Source of the DNA: an uncultured Pelagibacteraceae bacterium
GTDB taxonomy: Bacteria > Pseudomonadota > Alphaproteobacteria > Pelagibacterales > Pelagibacteraceae
Direction of reading: 5' to 3'
Length of the DNA stretch: 40,461 nucleotides
Assembly (NCBI GenBank): GCA_902628815.1
Contig: CACOOK010000008.1
Coordinates: forward strand, 1 to 40,461
This document shows, in pieces, positions 1 through 9,308 of this stretch. Under the pieces are notes generated by a model that worked only from the letters and a program-made list of their open reading frames with translations, was not told the DNA's origin and made no database searches. Positions within the stretch are counted from its first letter, which is position 1. The number at the start of each line of letters is the position of its first letter. Made by a program: the position numbers and the translations under genes.

Positions 1-107
1 AAATTCAATGGGATAAAGAGGCTCGTGAGCAAGACAAAAGAAGATTAGACGAGCTCAAAAAACAAGAGCTAGAAACCGCACAAACTGTACCTGATCAGAC
101 GGCATAA
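1..107 (+). CDS. rpoC: C-terminal end of a protein, probably RNA polymerase beta' subunit (partial)
   Basis: An open frame runs in from the left edge (codons in frame 3) and stops at TAA 105-107. The 34 visible residues form a charged helix-like tail (RRLDELKKQELE) ending in VPDQTA. The tail itself is not diagnostic. The rpoC call rests on gene order, since rpoC precedes rpsL in the alphaproteobacterial rpoBC-str block. The protein would be the largest subunit of RNA polymerase, carrying the catalytic Mg site far upstream of what is seen here. Confidence 0.6.
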   Translation, partial: IQWDKEAREQDKRRLDELKKQELETAQTVPDQTA

Positions 108-132
108 AATAGTTTTAATAAATCTTTAAATA

Positions 133-160
133 TTGACTTTTGTAAATTCAGTGTTAATTT
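133..160 (+). promoter_or_regulatory. Putative sigma70 promoter for the str operon
   Basis: TTGACT (133-138) is followed after 16 bases by TAATTT (155-160), with a TG one base before the -10 (extended -10 form). Transcription would start near 167, leaving a leader of about 90 bases before rpsL. The gap after rpoC (148 bases) is the largest non-coding gap in the ribosomal block, which fits a separate promoter. In so AT-rich a genome chance matches are common, so this is tentative. Confidence 0.35.
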
Positions 161-175
161 ACGGCATTTTTGAAT

Positions 176-227
176 GTTAGAAGTGAGGCATTTAAAGCCT
201 TAAACACTAACCAAATTTCTGGGCTTT
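176..227 (+). promoter_or_regulatory. Putative structured mRNA leader of rpsL with two competing hairpins
   Basis: GTTAG (176-180) can pair with CTAAC (207-211), enclosing an inner stem TGAGGC (184-189) with GCCTTA (197-202). The segment AAAGCC (194-199) can instead pair with GGCTTT (222-227), which would break the inner stem. Two mutually exclusive helices in the leader of a ribosomal protein operon suggest autogenous control or attenuation. This is seen only as base complementarity; there is no comparative support yet. Confidence 0.35.
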
Positions 228-255
228 CTCATATTTCTCTTTCAAAAATATTATT

Positions 256-627
256 ATGCCAACTATAAACCAGTTGATAAAAAAAAGTCGTGTAAAACCA
301 GTGGCTAGAAATAAAGTTCCAGCCTTAGAAAAACAACCTTTGAAGCGAGGTGTTTGTGTTAAGGTTTATACTACAACACCTAAGAAACCCAATTCCGCTC
401 TAAGAAAAGTTGCTAGAGTAAGACTTTCAAATGGTTTTGAGGTAACAGCTTATATTCCCGGAGAAGGACACAATTTGCAGGAACATTCAGTAGTTTTACT
501 AAGAGGCGGTAGAGTGAAAGATTTGCCGGGTGTAAGGTACCATATTTTAAGAGGTAATTTAGATACACAGGGAGTGGCGAATAGAAAACAAAGAAGATCA
601 CTGTACGGTGCAAAAAAACCAAAATAA
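256..627 (+). CDS. rpsL: 30S ribosomal protein S12
   Basis: S12 sits at the decoding centre of the 30S subunit and helps control translational accuracy. The 123-residue product has the usual length and shows the two conserved loops that contact the A site: [12 protein letters not shown] near residues 41-52 and [12 protein letters not shown] near residues 85-96. The lysines of both loops are kept, so the sequence looks like the streptomycin-sensitive type. It is the first gene of the str group, preceded by a leader of about 90 bases, and rpsG starts 3 bases after its stop. No Shine-Dalgarno is evident before the ATG (ATTATTATG). Confidence 0.97.
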   Translation: MPTINQLIKKSRVKPVARNKVPALEKQPLKRGVCVKVYTTTPKKPNSALRKVARVRLSNGFEVTAYIPGEGHNLQEHSVVLLRGGRVKDLPGVRYHILRGNLDTQGVANRKQRRSLYGAKKPK

Positions 628-630
628 AAC

Positions 631-1101
631 ATGTCTAGAAAAAGAAAAGCTCCAATAAGAAAAGTTTATCCTGACCCTAGATTTCATTCTGAGGTTATCT
701 CAAAATTTATCAATTCTATAATGTATGACGGAAAAAGAACTACTGCAGAAAAAATTTTATATGATGCTTTAGAGAAAATTAAAAGTAAAAACAATGAAGA
801 TCCATTAAAGGTTTTTAATACGGCTATAAGTAATGTCAAACCAAATCTAGAATGTAGGTCAAGAAGAGTAGGTGGAGCTACGTATCAAGTACCAGTAGAA
901 GTAAAATCTAAAAGAGCACAAGCTTTGGCTTTAAGATGGATTTTAGATGCAACAAGAAAAAGAAAAAATAAAACTATGGCTGAAAAACTTTATGCAGAGA
1001 TTATTGATGCTTCACAAAATAAAGGATCAGCGATTAAAAAAAGAGAGGATACACATAAGATGGCAGAGTCAAATAAGGCTTTTGCTCATTTTAGATGGTA
1101 A
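631..1101 (+). CDS. rpsG: 30S ribosomal protein S7
   Basis: S7 nucleates assembly of the 30S head by binding the 3' major domain of 16S rRNA and lies next to the E site. The 156-residue product has the standard bacterial length and shows [10 protein letters not shown] at the N-terminus, [18 protein letters not shown], and [11 protein letters not shown] in the middle, all typical of S7. It sits between rpsL and fusA as in most bacteria. In Escherichia coli S7 represses its own operon by binding the rpsL-rpsG spacer; here that spacer is only 3 bases, so such a site cannot exist in the same place. Confidence 0.97.
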   Translation: MSRKRKAPIRKVYPDPRFHSEVISKFINSIMYDGKRTTAEKILYDALEKIKSKNNEDPLKVFNTAISNVKPNLECRSRRVGGATYQVPVEVKSKRAQALALRWILDATRKRKNKTMAEKLYAEIIDASQNKGSAIKKREDTHKMAESNKAFAHFRW

Positions 1102-1107
1102 AAGTTT

Positions 1108-3180
1108 ATGGCCAAATATACTTTAGATAAATATAGAAACATTGGTATTATGGCTCACATCGATGCAGGCAAAACCACAACAACTGAAAGAATTTTATAC
1201 TATACAGGCAAAAGTCATAAAATTGGAGAAGTACATGATGGTGCAGCTACAATGGATTGGATGGAACAAGAACAAGAAAGAGGAATCACAATAACTTCTG
1301 CCGCAACAACATGTTTCTGGAGAGATCATAGAATTAATATTATAGATACACCCGGCCACGTTGACTTTACTATAGAAGTAGAACGATCTTTAAAAGTACT
1401 TGATGGTGCTGTCGCAGTTTTTGATGGCGTAGCAGGCGTAGAGCCTCAATCCGAGACTGTTTGGAGGCAAGCAGACAAATATAAAGTTCCAAGAATTTGT
1501 TTTGTCAACAAATTAGATCGGACTGGAGCTGATTTTTATAGATGTGTCGACATGATAAAAGAGAGACTAGGTTGTAAACCTTTGCCACTGCAATTACCCA
1601 TTGGTTCGGAAGCAGATTTAAAAGGGGTAATTGATTTAGTAAAAATGAAAGGTATCGTTTGGCAAAACGAAGATTTGGGAGCTAAATTTGAATATGTGGA
1701 AATTCCAGAAGATCTTAAAGAAAAAGCAAATAATTACAGAAAAGAATTAGTAGAAACAGCCGTTGAGCAAGATGAAAAAATAATGGAAGTGTATTTAGAT
1801 GGAAAAGAACCAACAGAAGAAGACCTGATTAAATGTATAAGAAAAGGTACTTTATCATTTGACTTTGTACCTATCATAACTGGTTCAGCCTTTAAAAATA
1901 AAGGTGTTCAACCTTTATTGGATGCTGTTATTGACTATTTACCAAGCCCGAAAGATCTTAACTCGATAGACGGAACTAAAGTGGGAAGTGATGAAAAAGT
2001 TGAAATGAAATTTGATGAAAAAGAAAATTTTTCTGCTCTAGCTTTCAAAGTAGCAAATGATCCATTTGTTGGGTCGCTTACTTTTATAAGAATATATTCT
2101 GGTACTCTTAATGCGGGAACGTCAATTTTGAATTCTTCAAAAGATAAAGATGAAAGAATTGGTAGAATGCTTTTAATGCACGCTAATAGCAGGGAAGACA
2201 TCAAATCTGCATCTGCAGGAGATATAGTGGCATTAGCGGGTTTAAAACATACTATTACAGGCCACACGTTGTGTGACTCAAAAAACCCGGTTTTACTTGA
2301 ACCTATGGAGTTCCCTGACCCTGTTATCGAGATCGCGGTAGAACCAAAAACAAAAGGAGACCAGGAGAAAATGGGAGAAGCCTTAGCAAGATTAGCAAAA
2401 GAAGATCCATCTTTTCGAGTTTCATCTGACGAGGAGTCTGGTCAAACAATAATTAAAGGAATGGGTGAATTACACCTAGATATAATTGTTGACAGAATGA
2501 AACGAGAATTCAAAGTCGAAGCAAATATTGGTGCACCACAAGTAGCTTATCGGGAAACTATACTTGGTTCTGCAGAAATGGAGTATATTCATAAAAAACA
2601 AAGTGGAGGAGCAGGACAGTTTGCAAAAGTAAAATTAAGTGTGGAACCATTAGAGGCAGGCAAAGGAAGAGAAGTAGAAAACTTAATTAAAGGTGGAGCA
2701 ATACCAAAAGAATTTATACCTGGTGTAGAAAAAGGTGTTGAAAGTGTATCCGAAAGTGGAATTTTAGCAGGCTTCCCTATAATTGATTACAAAGTAAAAA
2801 TATTAGATGGTTTACACCACGACGTCGACTCTAGTGTTTTGGCATTTGAAATAGCAAGTAGAACTTGTTTTAAAGAAGCTTGTCAAAAAGCGACATTAAA
2901 ACTTTTAGAACCCATGATGAAAGTTGAAGTAGTAACTCCAGAGGAGTTTATGGGGGATGTTATTGGAGATTTAAACAGCAGAAGAGGACAAGTTGGATCC
3001 ACAGAGGCAAGAGGTAATGCAACAGCTATAAATGCTGTTGTTCCTTTAGCAAATATGTTTGGTTATATTAATAATCTTAGATCATCAACTCAAGGCAGAG
3101 CCCAATACACAATGCAATTTAGTCATTATGATAAAGTGCCTCAAAATGTGCAAGATGAGGTTACAAAAAAATTAGCTTAA
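1108..3180 (+). CDS. fusA: Elongation factor G (translocase GTPase)
   Basis: EF-G uses GTP to move tRNAs and mRNA through the ribosome and, with ribosome recycling factor, splits it. The 690-residue product carries the G1 motif AHIDAGKTT near residue 16, the switch II region DTPGHVDF near residue 80, NKLDRTGAD (G4) near residue 134 and GSAF (G5). Later domains include GMGELHLDI and the domain IV signature YRETI. Length is normal. It follows rpsG by 6 bases with an AT-rich AGTTTATG start lacking a clear Shine-Dalgarno. The usual downstream tuf gene is absent: rpsJ begins 9 bases after the stop. Confidence 0.98.
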   Translation: MAKYTLDKYRNIGIMAHIDAGKTTTTERILYYTGKSHKIGEVHDGAATMDWMEQEQERGITITSAATTCFWRDHRINIIDTPGHVDFTIEVERSLKVLDGAVAVFDGVAGVEPQSETVWRQADKYKVPRICFVNKLDRTGADFYRCVDMIKERLGCKPLPLQLPIGSEADLKGVIDLVKMKGIVWQNEDLGAKFEYVEIPEDLKEKANNYRKELVETAVEQDEKIMEVYLDGKEPTEEDLIKCIRKGTLSFDFVPIITGSAFKNKGVQPLLDAVIDYLPSPKDLNSIDGTKVGSDEKVEMKFDEKENFSALAFKVANDPFVGSLTFIRIYSGTLNAGTSILNSSKDKDERIGRMLLMHANSREDIKSASAGDIVALAGLKHTITGHTLCDSKNPVLLEPMEFPDPVIEIAVEPKTKGDQEKMGEALARLAKEDPSFRVSSDEESGQTIIKGMGELHLDIIVDRMKREFKVEANIGAPQVAYRETILGSAEMEYIHKKQSGGAGQFAKVKLSVEPLEAGKGREVENLIKGGAIPKEFIPGVEKGVESVSESGILAGFPIIDYKVKILDGLHHDVDSSVLAFEIASRTCFKEACQKATLKLLEPMMKVEVVTPEEFMGDVIGDLNSRRGQVGSTEARGNATAINAVVPLANMFGYINNLRSSTQGRAQYTMQFSHYDKVPQNVQDEVTKKLA

Positions 3181-3189
3181 TTTAAATTT

Positions 3190-3498
3190 ATGGAAAATCA
3201 AAATATTAGAATACATTTAAAAGCTTACGACAATAAGATATTAGATTTGTCGACTGAGGAAATAGTTAATACAGCCAAAAGGACTGGAGCTCAAGTTAAA
3301 GGACCAATTCCTTTGCCGACAAGGATAGAGAGATATACAGTTTTGAGATCACCACACATTGATAAAAAAAGTAGAGAGCAATTCGAGTCAAGAACACATA
3401 AAAGACTTATTGATATAATTGAACCAACACCACAAACAGTAGAAGCCCTAATGAAACTAGACTTAGCTTCCGGAGTGGATATAGAAATAAAGATATAA
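3190..3498 (+). CDS. rpsJ: 30S ribosomal protein S10 (NusE)
   Basis: S10 is a 30S head protein that also acts as NusE, linking ribosomes and antitermination complexes to RNA polymerase via NusG. The 102-residue product contains the S10 signatures [17 protein letters not shown] and [13 protein letters not shown]. It heads the S10 group, directly after fusA with no gap that could hold an independent promoter of usual size, so the str and S10 groups look co-transcribed. Start context is AAATTTATG without a Shine-Dalgarno. Confidence 0.97.
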   Translation: MENQNIRIHLKAYDNKILDLSTEEIVNTAKRTGAQVKGPIPLPTRIERYTVLRSPHIDKKSREQFESRTHKRLIDIIEPTPQTVEALMKLDLASGVDIEIKI

Positions 3499-3502
3499 AT
3501 TT

Positions 3503-4207
3503 ATGAGTATTGGATTAATAGGAACAAAGCTTGGGATGACTAGGGAGTTTTTAGAAACAGGCCAGTCAGTTCCAGTAACAGTTATAAAAGTTGAAAAGGG
3601 TAGGGTATTAGACGTAATTTCAAAAGAAAAATCCGGCTATAATGCGATTAAGATTGGCTTCTTTAAATTGAAGAATTCAAAACTAACAAAACAAATGAAA
3701 GGTTATTTTGCCAAAAAAAATACTGAACCAAAAAAAATTCTTAAAGAATTTAGAGTTGAAAATAATAGCAACTATAAAGAAGGTAACGAAATAGGTTTAG
3801 AAATATTTAAAGACACAAAATTTTTAGACGCTAAGTCAAAGACAATAGGTAAAGGGTTCGCTGGAGTTATGAAACGTTGGAACTTTGGAGGTTTAAGGGC
3901 TTCTCACGGTGTTTCAGTATCTCATAGATCTCATGGGTCAACTGGACAACGGCAAGATCCTGGTAAAGTTTTTAAGGGAAAAAAAATGGCTGGTCACATG
4001 GGAGATAAATCTAGAACAATGTTAAATCTTGAAATAATCAAATCAGATCTAGAAAATAATTTAATTTATTTAAAAGGTTCTATTCCAGGATCAAAAAACG
4101 CAACCGTCTACTTAAGAAAATCAATTAAAAATGTTTCAAGAAAAACAATTAAAGAAAAGCATGAAGCAAAAGTGAAGGCAGCTGCAGCCAAGAAAGGAAA
4201 AAAATAA
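3503..4207 (+). CDS. rplC: 50S ribosomal protein L3
   Basis: L3 is an early assembly protein of the 50S subunit whose extended loop reaches toward the peptidyl transferase centre. The product starts IGLIGTKLGMTREF and holds the loop region with HGSTGQRQDPGKVFKGKKMAGHMG, which is diagnostic. At 234 residues it is longer than the E. coli protein (209) because of a Lys/Ala-rich C-terminal tail after about residue 205 (KVKAAAAKKGKK). It is followed with no gap by rplD. Confidence 0.97.
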   Translation: MSIGLIGTKLGMTREFLETGQSVPVTVIKVEKGRVLDVISKEKSGYNAIKIGFFKLKNSKLTKQMKGYFAKKNTEPKKILKEFRVENNSNYKEGNEIGLEIFKDTKFLDAKSKTIGKGFAGVMKRWNFGGLRASHGVSVSHRSHGSTGQRQDPGKVFKGKKMAGHMGDKSRTMLNLEIIKSDLENNLIYLKGSIPGSKNATVYLRKSIKNVSRKTIKEKHEAKVKAAAAKKGKK

Positions 4208-4843
4208 ATGAAAATTCCTTTATTAAATATTGAAGGCTCATCTTCAAACTCTATTGAAATTTCAGATAAATTAATAGGGTTAAAAGTAAATCACAAGTTG
4301 ATTAAATATGTTATTGATTGGCAGCTAAATCATTCAAAAATAAGAACGGCAAAAACTAAACAAAGAAATCAAATTAGAGGCTCTACAAAAAAAATTATCG
4401 CTCAAAAAGGTAGTGGAGGAGCTAGGCATGCGAGTAAAAAGGCCCCAATATTTGTTGGTGGAGGTATAGCGCATGGACCAAAAGGCTCAGTTTACAAAAT
4501 TAAAAAAATAAATAAAAAAGTTAGGAAAGCAGCTTTGGCACAAACACTATCCAAGAAAAACTTAGACAAAAATCTTTTTTTCATCGAGGATGTAAAGAAA
4601 GAAATCAAGAAAACAAAAGATTTCTATAAATTTATAATAAAAAACAAATTATCAAACTCATTAATAATTTCAGACGCAGAATCTATCAAAAATATAAATA
4701 AGTCAGCAAGAAATATAAAAGATATAAAAATTATCAAACACGAAGGTGCTAATATTTACGATATTTTTAAATATAAGAATTTAATAATTACATCTACTTC
4801 AGCTAAAAAAATTCAAGAAAAGGTTCTCAATGAAAAAAATTAA
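4208..4843 (+). CDS. rplD: 50S ribosomal protein L4
   Basis: L4 binds 23S rRNA domain I and lines the exit tunnel with its long loop; in E. coli it also represses the S10 operon. The 211-residue product has the tunnel-loop signature KIIAQKGSGGARHASKKAPIF around residues 60-80 and the following GGGIAHGP. The C-terminal half is AT-biased and rich in Lys, Ile and Asn but keeps normal length. Its last 14 bases overlap the start of rplW, suggesting translational coupling. Confidence 0.96.
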   Translation: MKIPLLNIEGSSSNSIEISDKLIGLKVNHKLIKYVIDWQLNHSKIRTAKTKQRNQIRGSTKKIIAQKGSGGARHASKKAPIFVGGGIAHGPKGSVYKIKKINKKVRKAALAQTLSKKNLDKNLFFIEDVKKEIKKTKDFYKFIIKNKLSNSLIISDAESIKNINKSARNIKDIKIIKHEGANIYDIFKYKNLIITSTSAKKIQEKVLNEKN

Positions 4844-5123
4844 CTATATAGACTCGATAAGAAATCCGATCATAACTGAGAAAGCTACTGTTTTATCTGA
4901 ACAAAATAAAACAGTATTTAAGGTTCACAATAAAGCTAACAAACATTCTATCAAAAAAAATATTGAGAAAATATTTAAAGTAAATGTTGTAAAAGTAAAT
5001 ATTATCAATCAGAAATCTAAATTAAAAATGAAGCAAGGGAAAAAAACTTATAAAAGTGGTTACAAAAAAGCTATTGTAACATTAAAAAAAGGTCAAAGTA
5101 TTGATCTAACAACCGGTATATAA
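4830..5123 (+). CDS. rplW: 50S ribosomal protein L23
   Basis: L23 lies at the tunnel exit and is the main docking site for trigger factor and SRP. The 97-residue product shows RNPIITEKATVLSEQNKTVFKVH at its start and KYSIKK-like HSIKKNIEKIF followed by VVKVNII, the common L23 pattern. Its ATG lies 14 bases inside the end of rplD. The product is somewhat Lys/Asn-rich, in line with its neighbours. Confidence 0.95.
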   Translation: MKKINYIDSIRNPIITEKATVLSEQNKTVFKVHNKANKHSIKKNIEKIFKVNVVKVNIINQKSKLKMKQGKKTYKSGYKKAIVTLKKGQSIDLTTGI

Positions 5124-5126
5124 CTT

Positions 5127-5960
5127 ATGGCATTAAAAACTTTTAAACCATACACTAAATCCACAAGAGGCACTGTAGTTATTGACAGAAGTAAGTTGTG
5201 GAAGGGTGCGCCATATAAGCCACTAACAAAAGGACAAAATTTTACAGGTGGAAGGAATAACAACGGAAGAATTACCTCTAGACATATTGGAGGTGGCTCA
5301 AAACATAAATATAGAATAGTCGACTTTTATAGAAAAAAGAAAAATGTTGAGGGAACAGTCGAGAGAATTGAGTACGATCCTAATAGGACAGCTTATATTG
5401 CATTAATTAATTATCTTGATAAGGAAAAGTCATACATAATATGCCCTCATGGTCTTAAAGTTGGTGATAAAATTTTATCAGGAAAAGAAGTTGAAATTAA
5501 AGTTGGAAATGCGTTGATGCTAAAAGATATCCCACCAGGAACATCAATACATAATGTTGAATTGATTCCTGGTAACGGTGCAAAATTAGCTAGATCAGCT
5601 GGCTCCTCTGTTTCTTTGTCTGGTTATGATGGTGAATACGCAATTTTAAAGCTTTCATCTGGAGAGATGAGAAAAGTGAGTAGTTCTTGTCAAGCAACTA
5701 TCGGAGTTGTTTCAAATTCTGATCAAAAAAATATTAAAATTGGAAAAGCTGGAAGAAATAGATGGAGAGGAAAAAGACCTCAAACAAGAGGAGTTGCAAT
5801 GAATCCAGTCGATCATCCTCATGGAGGAGGTGAAGGTAAAACATCAGGAGGAAGAAGTCCTGTTTCCCCTTGGGGGCAATCTGCAAAAGGTCTTAAAACA
5901 AGAAAACCAAAAAGAAGTGACAAATTTATAATTATGAGAAGGAAGAAAAGGAATAAATAA
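5127..5960 (+). CDS. rplB: 50S ribosomal protein L2
   Basis: L2 is one of the largest and most conserved 50S proteins, needed for subunit association and peptidyl transferase activity. The 277-residue product shows [16 protein letters not shown] at the N-terminus, [17 protein letters not shown], and near residue 225 the signature [17 protein letters not shown] with the His residues placed as in functional L2. Start context is ATAACTTATG with no Shine-Dalgarno. The stop overlaps the rpsS start by one base (TAATG). Confidence 0.98.
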   Translation: MALKTFKPYTKSTRGTVVIDRSKLWKGAPYKPLTKGQNFTGGRNNNGRITSRHIGGGSKHKYRIVDFYRKKKNVEGTVERIEYDPNRTAYIALINYLDKEKSYIICPHGLKVGDKILSGKEVEIKVGNALMLKDIPPGTSIHNVELIPGNGAKLARSAGSSVSLSGYDGEYAILKLSSGEMRKVSSSCQATIGVVSNSDQKNIKIGKAGRNRWRGKRPQTRGVAMNPVDHPHGGGEGKTSGGRSPVSPWGQSAKGLKTRKPKRSDKFIIMRRKKRNK

Positions 5961-6280
5961 TGACAAGATCAATTTGGAAAGGACCATTTGTACACCCAAG
6001 TTTACTTAAAAAAATAGATAAACTAAAGGATACACCAAATAAAAAACCTATTAAAACTTGGTCAAGAAATTCTACTATAATTCCAGACTTTGTTGGACAT
6101 AGTTTTATGATACATAATGGAAAAACTTTTATTCCAATTACAATTTCTGAAGAAATGGTTGGACATAAACTTGGAGAATTTGCTCCGACAAGAACATTTA
6201 AGGGTCATACCCCAGCAGATAAAAAAGCTGCAGCTACAGCAGCAGCAGAGTCTAAGCCAACTGCAGGAGATAAAAAATAA
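5960..6280 (+). CDS. rpsS: 30S ribosomal protein S19
   Basis: S19 sits in the 30S head next to S13 and contacts the A-site finger and tRNA. The product begins [16 protein letters not shown] and contains [16 protein letters not shown] and [15 protein letters not shown], all diagnostic. It is 106 residues against about 92 in E. coli; the extra is an Ala/Lys-rich tail ([14 protein letters not shown]). It overlaps rplB and rplV by one base each (TAATG), which implies reinitiation-coupled translation. Confidence 0.96.
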   Translation: MTRSIWKGPFVHPSLLKKIDKLKDTPNKKPIKTWSRNSTIIPDFVGHSFMIHNGKTFIPITISEEMVGHKLGEFAPTRTFKGHTPADKKAAATAAAESKPTAGDKK

Positions 6281-6648
6281 TGGAAAAAGATAATTTAACA
6301 GTAAAAGCTATAAATAAAAACGTTCGGACAAGCCCAAGAAAACTTGCCTTAGTATGTAATTTTATAAAAGGAAAAAAGGCAGATATAGCTTTAAGAGATT
6401 TAGAGTTCACGAGAAAAAAAGTTGCTATTGATGTCAGCAAGACAGTAAAATCAGCAATTTCAAATGCAGAAAATAACAATCAATTTGACATAGATAATCT
6501 ATTTGTCAAAGAAGCATATGTTGGTAAATCACTAGTAATGAAAAGATTCAGACCAAGGGCTAAAGGAAGAGCTAGTCCTATCAAAAAACCTTTTAGTAGA
6601 ATAACAATAGTTTTAGAAGAAAAGAAAACAAAGAAAGTGAGTAAATAA
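6280..6648 (+). CDS. rplV: 50S ribosomal protein L22
   Basis: L22 contacts all domains of 23S rRNA and its beta-hairpin forms part of the tunnel constriction. The 122-residue product shows [17 protein letters not shown] near the start, the middle SNAENN, and the hairpin and end region [26 protein letters not shown], all typical. Start and stop are both in one-base TAATG overlaps with rpsS and rpsC. Confidence 0.96.
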   Translation: MEKDNLTVKAINKNVRTSPRKLALVCNFIKGKKADIALRDLEFTRKKVAIDVSKTVKSAISNAENNNQFDIDNLFVKEAYVGKSLVMKRFRPRAKGRASPIKKPFSRITIVLEEKKTKKVSK

Positions 6649-7334
6649 TGGGACAGAAAATAAATCCTATTGGGCTTAGACTGGGCATTAATAGAGGATG
6701 GGACTCAACTTGGTTTGCAAAAAAAAAAGATTTTGGAAAATACTTAATTGAAGATTTCAAAATACGTAAATATATCAAAAAGAATATTATTAATTCTGGA
6801 GTGTCAGAGATTATCATCGAAAGATCATCCAAAAAATGTACTGTTTCAATACATACCTCTAGACCAGGTTTCGTCATTGGAAAAAAAGGGGCTGATATTG
6901 AAAAGATTAAAAAAAACGTAATGAAAATTACAGACAGTGACGTTAATATTAATATTAAAGAAATTAAAAAACCTGAATTAAACTCTAACTTAGTTGCAGA
7001 AAATATTGCTCAACAATTGGTTAAACGTGTAGCTTATAGACGAGCGATGAAAAGGGCAATGCAATCAGCAATGAGATTAAATGCTAAAGGTATCAAAGTT
7101 ATGGTAAGTGGAAGACTAGCTGGTAACGAGATAGCTCGTACTGAATGGTTAAGAGAAGGAAGTATACCTTCACATACTTTGAGAGCTGATCTCGATTATG
7201 GATTTGCAGAAGCATTAACAACTTATGGAATAATTGGTGTAAAGGTTTGGATTTATAAAGGTGAATTAATGGCAAAAGATGTTGAAAAAGAGAAAAAGGA
7301 AAGGGTGAAAAGTGCTACAGCCGGTAAGAACTAA
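6648..7334 (+). CDS. rpsC: 30S ribosomal protein S3
   Basis: S3 forms part of the mRNA entry tunnel with S4 and S5 and has helicase-related function there. The product starts [23 protein letters not shown], has a type II KH domain with the GxxG loop in [16 protein letters not shown] near residues 73-88, and the C-terminal domain ending in [20 protein letters not shown]. Length (228) is normal. A run of ten A bases (6719-6728) encodes the Ala-Lys-Lys-Lys at residues 24-27. The 3' end overlaps rplP by 23 bases. Confidence 0.97.
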   Translation: MGQKINPIGLRLGINRGWDSTWFAKKKDFGKYLIEDFKIRKYIKKNIINSGVSEIIIERSSKKCTVSIHTSRPGFVIGKKGADIEKIKKNVMKITDSDVNINIKEIKKPELNSNLVAENIAQQLVKRVAYRRAMKRAMQSAMRLNAKGIKVMVSGRLAGNEIARTEWLREGSIPSHTLRADLDYGFAEALTTYGIIGVKVWIYKGELMAKDVEKEKKERVKSATAGKN

Positions 7335-7716
7335 ATATAGAAAAGCCTTTAAAGGCAGAATACATGGCAATGCTTCAAGAGCGGTGAAGCTTAACTATGG
7401 ACAGTTTGGTTTAAAAGCAACTCAACCAGATAGAATAATTGGTAAACAAATTGAGGCAGCAAGAGTGGCTTTGACAAGATATATGAAAAGAACTGGTAAA
7501 GTTTGGACAAGAATTTTTCCAAATATTCCTGTATCTAAAAAACCTACTGAAGTTCGAATGGGAAAAGGAAAAGGATCTCCAGAGTATTATGCATGTAGAG
7601 TAAAACCAGGAAGAATAATTTTTGAAATTGATGGAGTTTCAGAGGAAGTAGCTAGAGAGGCTTTGTATAAAGCATCTGCTAAATTACCAGTAAAAACTAA
7701 ATTTATTAAAAGATAG
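7312..7716 (+). CDS. rplP: 50S ribosomal protein L16
   Basis: L16 organises the A-site side of the 50S subunit. The product reads [19 protein letters not shown] at its start and has [45 protein letters not shown], the L16 signature with the arginine that is hydroxylated in some bacteria. It uses a GTG start at 7312, inside the end of rpsC; the start is fixed by the family's MLQP N-terminus and by an AAGGG Shine-Dalgarno a few bases upstream. 134 residues is the usual length. Confidence 0.95.
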   Translation: MLQPVRTKYRKAFKGRIHGNASRAVKLNYGQFGLKATQPDRIIGKQIEAARVALTRYMKRTGKVWTRIFPNIPVSKKPTEVRMGKGKGSPEYYACRVKPGRIIFEIDGVSEEVAREALYKASAKLPVKTKFIKR

Positions 7717-7717
7717 A

Positions 7718-7906
7718 ATGAGTAAAAAAAAAATAGATAAAAAATTAACTTCAAACGAAGCTGAAAAAAAAATTCAGGCTTTAAAAAAAGATTTATTTAA
7801 CCTTAGATTTAAAAAGGTAAATAATCAAATTAACAATCCAGCTCAATTTAATCTTATTAGAAAAAGCATAGCTAGATTGTATACAACGATAAAGAATACA
7901 AAATGA
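7718..7906 (+). CDS. rpmC: 50S ribosomal protein L29
   Basis: L29 is a small helical-hairpin protein near the tunnel exit beside L23. The 62-residue product shows the pattern [23 protein letters not shown] followed by [11 protein letters not shown], matching the common core KELFNLRFQ..TGQLENP..IR.VRR.IAR..T. Ten consecutive A bases encode Lys 3-5 just after the start. It ends in an ATGA overlap with rpsQ. Confidence 0.93.
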   Translation: MSKKKIDKKLTSNEAEKKIQALKKDLFNLRFKKVNNQINNPAQFNLIRKSIARLYTTIKNTK

Positions 7907-8130
7907 CAAAAAAAATTTTAAAAGGGACGGTAACTAGTGCTAAAAATAATAAGACAATTGTAGTTCAAGTTACAAGAAAATTTAAACATCCATTTTATGA
8001 GAAAATTATTAAAAGGTCAAAAAAATATCATGCCCATGATGAAAAAAATAAGTTTAAAGAAGGGCAAACTGTTTCAATTCAAGAATGCAAACCAATCTCA
8101 AAAAAGAAAACATGGCAGGTAATTGAGTAA
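7903..8130 (+). CDS. rpsQ: 30S ribosomal protein S17
   Basis: S17 is a primary 16S rRNA-binding protein with an OB fold in the 30S body. The 75-residue product contains [39 protein letters not shown] and [18 protein letters not shown], all standard S17 blocks. It starts inside the stop of rpmC (ATGA) and its stop overlaps the rplN start (TAATG). Confidence 0.96.
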   Translation: MTKKILKGTVTSAKNNKTIVVQVTRKFKHPFYEKIIKRSKKYHAHDEKNKFKEGQTVSIQECKPISKKKTWQVIE

Positions 8131-8498
8131 TGATACAAATACAAACAGAATTAACAGTAGCAGATAACACTGGAGCAAAAAGGGTCGAGTGTATCAAAGT
8201 TTTGGGCGGGTCTAAAAGAAGATATGCGTCCGTTGGAGATCTTATCGTTATAAGTGTTAAAGATGCCATACCAAAAGGTAAGGTTAAAAAAGGAGCAGTA
8301 CACAAAGCTGTAGTAGTGAGAACAAGAAAAGAAATTTATAGAAACGACGGATCAAAAGTACAATTTGATAAAAATGCTGTCGTTTTAACTGATGATAAAG
8401 GAGAACCAATAGGTACAAGAATATTTGGACCAGTCACAAGAGAATTGCGGACAAAAGGTCATACAAAGATTATTTCTTTAGCGCCCGAGGTACTATAA
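8130..8498 (+). CDS. rplN: 50S ribosomal protein L14
   Basis: L14 forms intersubunit bridges with 16S rRNA and is the binding site of the silencing factor RsfS. The 122-residue product begins [27 protein letters not shown] and has [24 protein letters not shown] and ends SLAPEVL, all diagnostic. It is the first gene of the spc group in the usual order; here there is no gap before it, so the S10 and spc groups are fused into one transcription unit by layout. Confidence 0.97.
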   Translation: MIQIQTELTVADNTGAKRVECIKVLGGSKRRYASVGDLIVISVKDAIPKGKVKKGAVHKAVVVRTRKEIYRNDGSKVQFDKNAVVLTDDKGEPIGTRIFGPVTRELRTKGHTKIISLAPEVL

Positions 8499-8501
8499 CT
8501 T

Positions 8502-8750
8502 ATGATTAAAAAAGGAACTCAAGTGGAAGTCATTTCAGGCAAAGATAAAGGTAAAACTGGAGAAATATTAGAGATAAATAGAAAGCTTGGCAGGATAAAA
8601 ATTAAATCAATAAACATGATTAAAAAACATTTAAAACCTACTAAGGAAAATAAAGGTGGCATAATATCTAAAGAGAATTTTATTGACTTGTCTAATGTTA
8701 AAAATGTTGACGAGAAGAAAAAAGAAAAAAAAATTAAAGGCAAAAAATGA
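8502..8750 (+). CDS. rplX: 50S ribosomal protein L24 (short)
   Basis: L24 starts 50S assembly and lies near the tunnel exit. The product opens with a KOW motif (KKGTQVEVISGKDKGKTGEIL) and continues through GRIKIKSINMIKKHLKP, which fits L24. It is only 82 residues; the family is usually about 100-105. The missing part is the C-terminal region, replaced by a Lys-rich tail. Start context is ATAACTTATG, and the end overlaps rplE by 4 bases (ATGA). Confidence 0.92.
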   Translation: MIKKGTQVEVISGKDKGKTGEILEINRKLGRIKIKSINMIKKHLKPTKENKGGIISKENFIDLSNVKNVDEKKKEKKIKGKK

Positions 8751-9301
8751 TACCTCGATTAAAAACAACCTATGAAAAAGAGATAGTATCTAAACTAATG
8801 ACTAAGCTCTCTCTGAAAAATAAACATGAGGTTCCAAAAATTCAAAAAATCATATTAAATATGGGTTTAGGAGAAGATGCCTCAGATAACAAAAAACTAA
8901 AATCTTGTAGTGATGATATGGCTTTAATTACCGGGCAAAAACCTGTAGTTACAAAATTCAAAAAATCAATTTCAAATTTTAAAACAAGAAAAGACTCAAA
9001 CGCTGGAATAAAAGTAACTCTGAGATCGTATCGTATGTATGAGTTTATCGATAGGTTGGTAAATATAGCGCTACCTCGAATTAAGGATTTTAGAGGATTA
9101 TCGTCTAAAGGTATTGATAATTCTTTTAATTACTCGTTTGGTATTAAAGAACATATTGTTTTTCCAGAAGTAAATTTTGATAAAGTCGAAAAAATAAGAG
9201 GGTTAGACATAACAATAGTTACAACCAGTAAAAGTAAAGAGGGAACTTTAGAACTTTTAAAAGAATTTAATTTTCCATTAATAATTAACAAAAAAAACTG
9301 A
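8747..9301 (+). CDS. rplE: 50S ribosomal protein L5
   Basis: L5 binds 5S rRNA and, with L18 and L25-type proteins, forms the central protuberance. The 184-residue product shows KIQKIILNMGLGEDA, GQKPVVTKFKKSISNFK, GIKVTLRSYRMYEFIDRL and FNYSFGIKEHIVFPEV, all L5 hallmarks. It begins with ATG overlapping the rplX stop and is followed by a short spacer containing GAGGA that should serve as the Shine-Dalgarno of rpsN. Confidence 0.97.
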   Translation: MIPRLKTTYEKEIVSKLMTKLSLKNKHEVPKIQKIILNMGLGEDASDNKKLKSCSDDMALITGQKPVVTKFKKSISNFKTRKDSNAGIKVTLRSYRMYEFIDRLVNIALPRIKDFRGLSSKGIDNSFNYSFGIKEHIVFPEVNFDKVEKIRGLDITIVTTSKSKEGTLELLKEFNFPLIINKKN

Positions 9302-9308
9302 GGATAAA

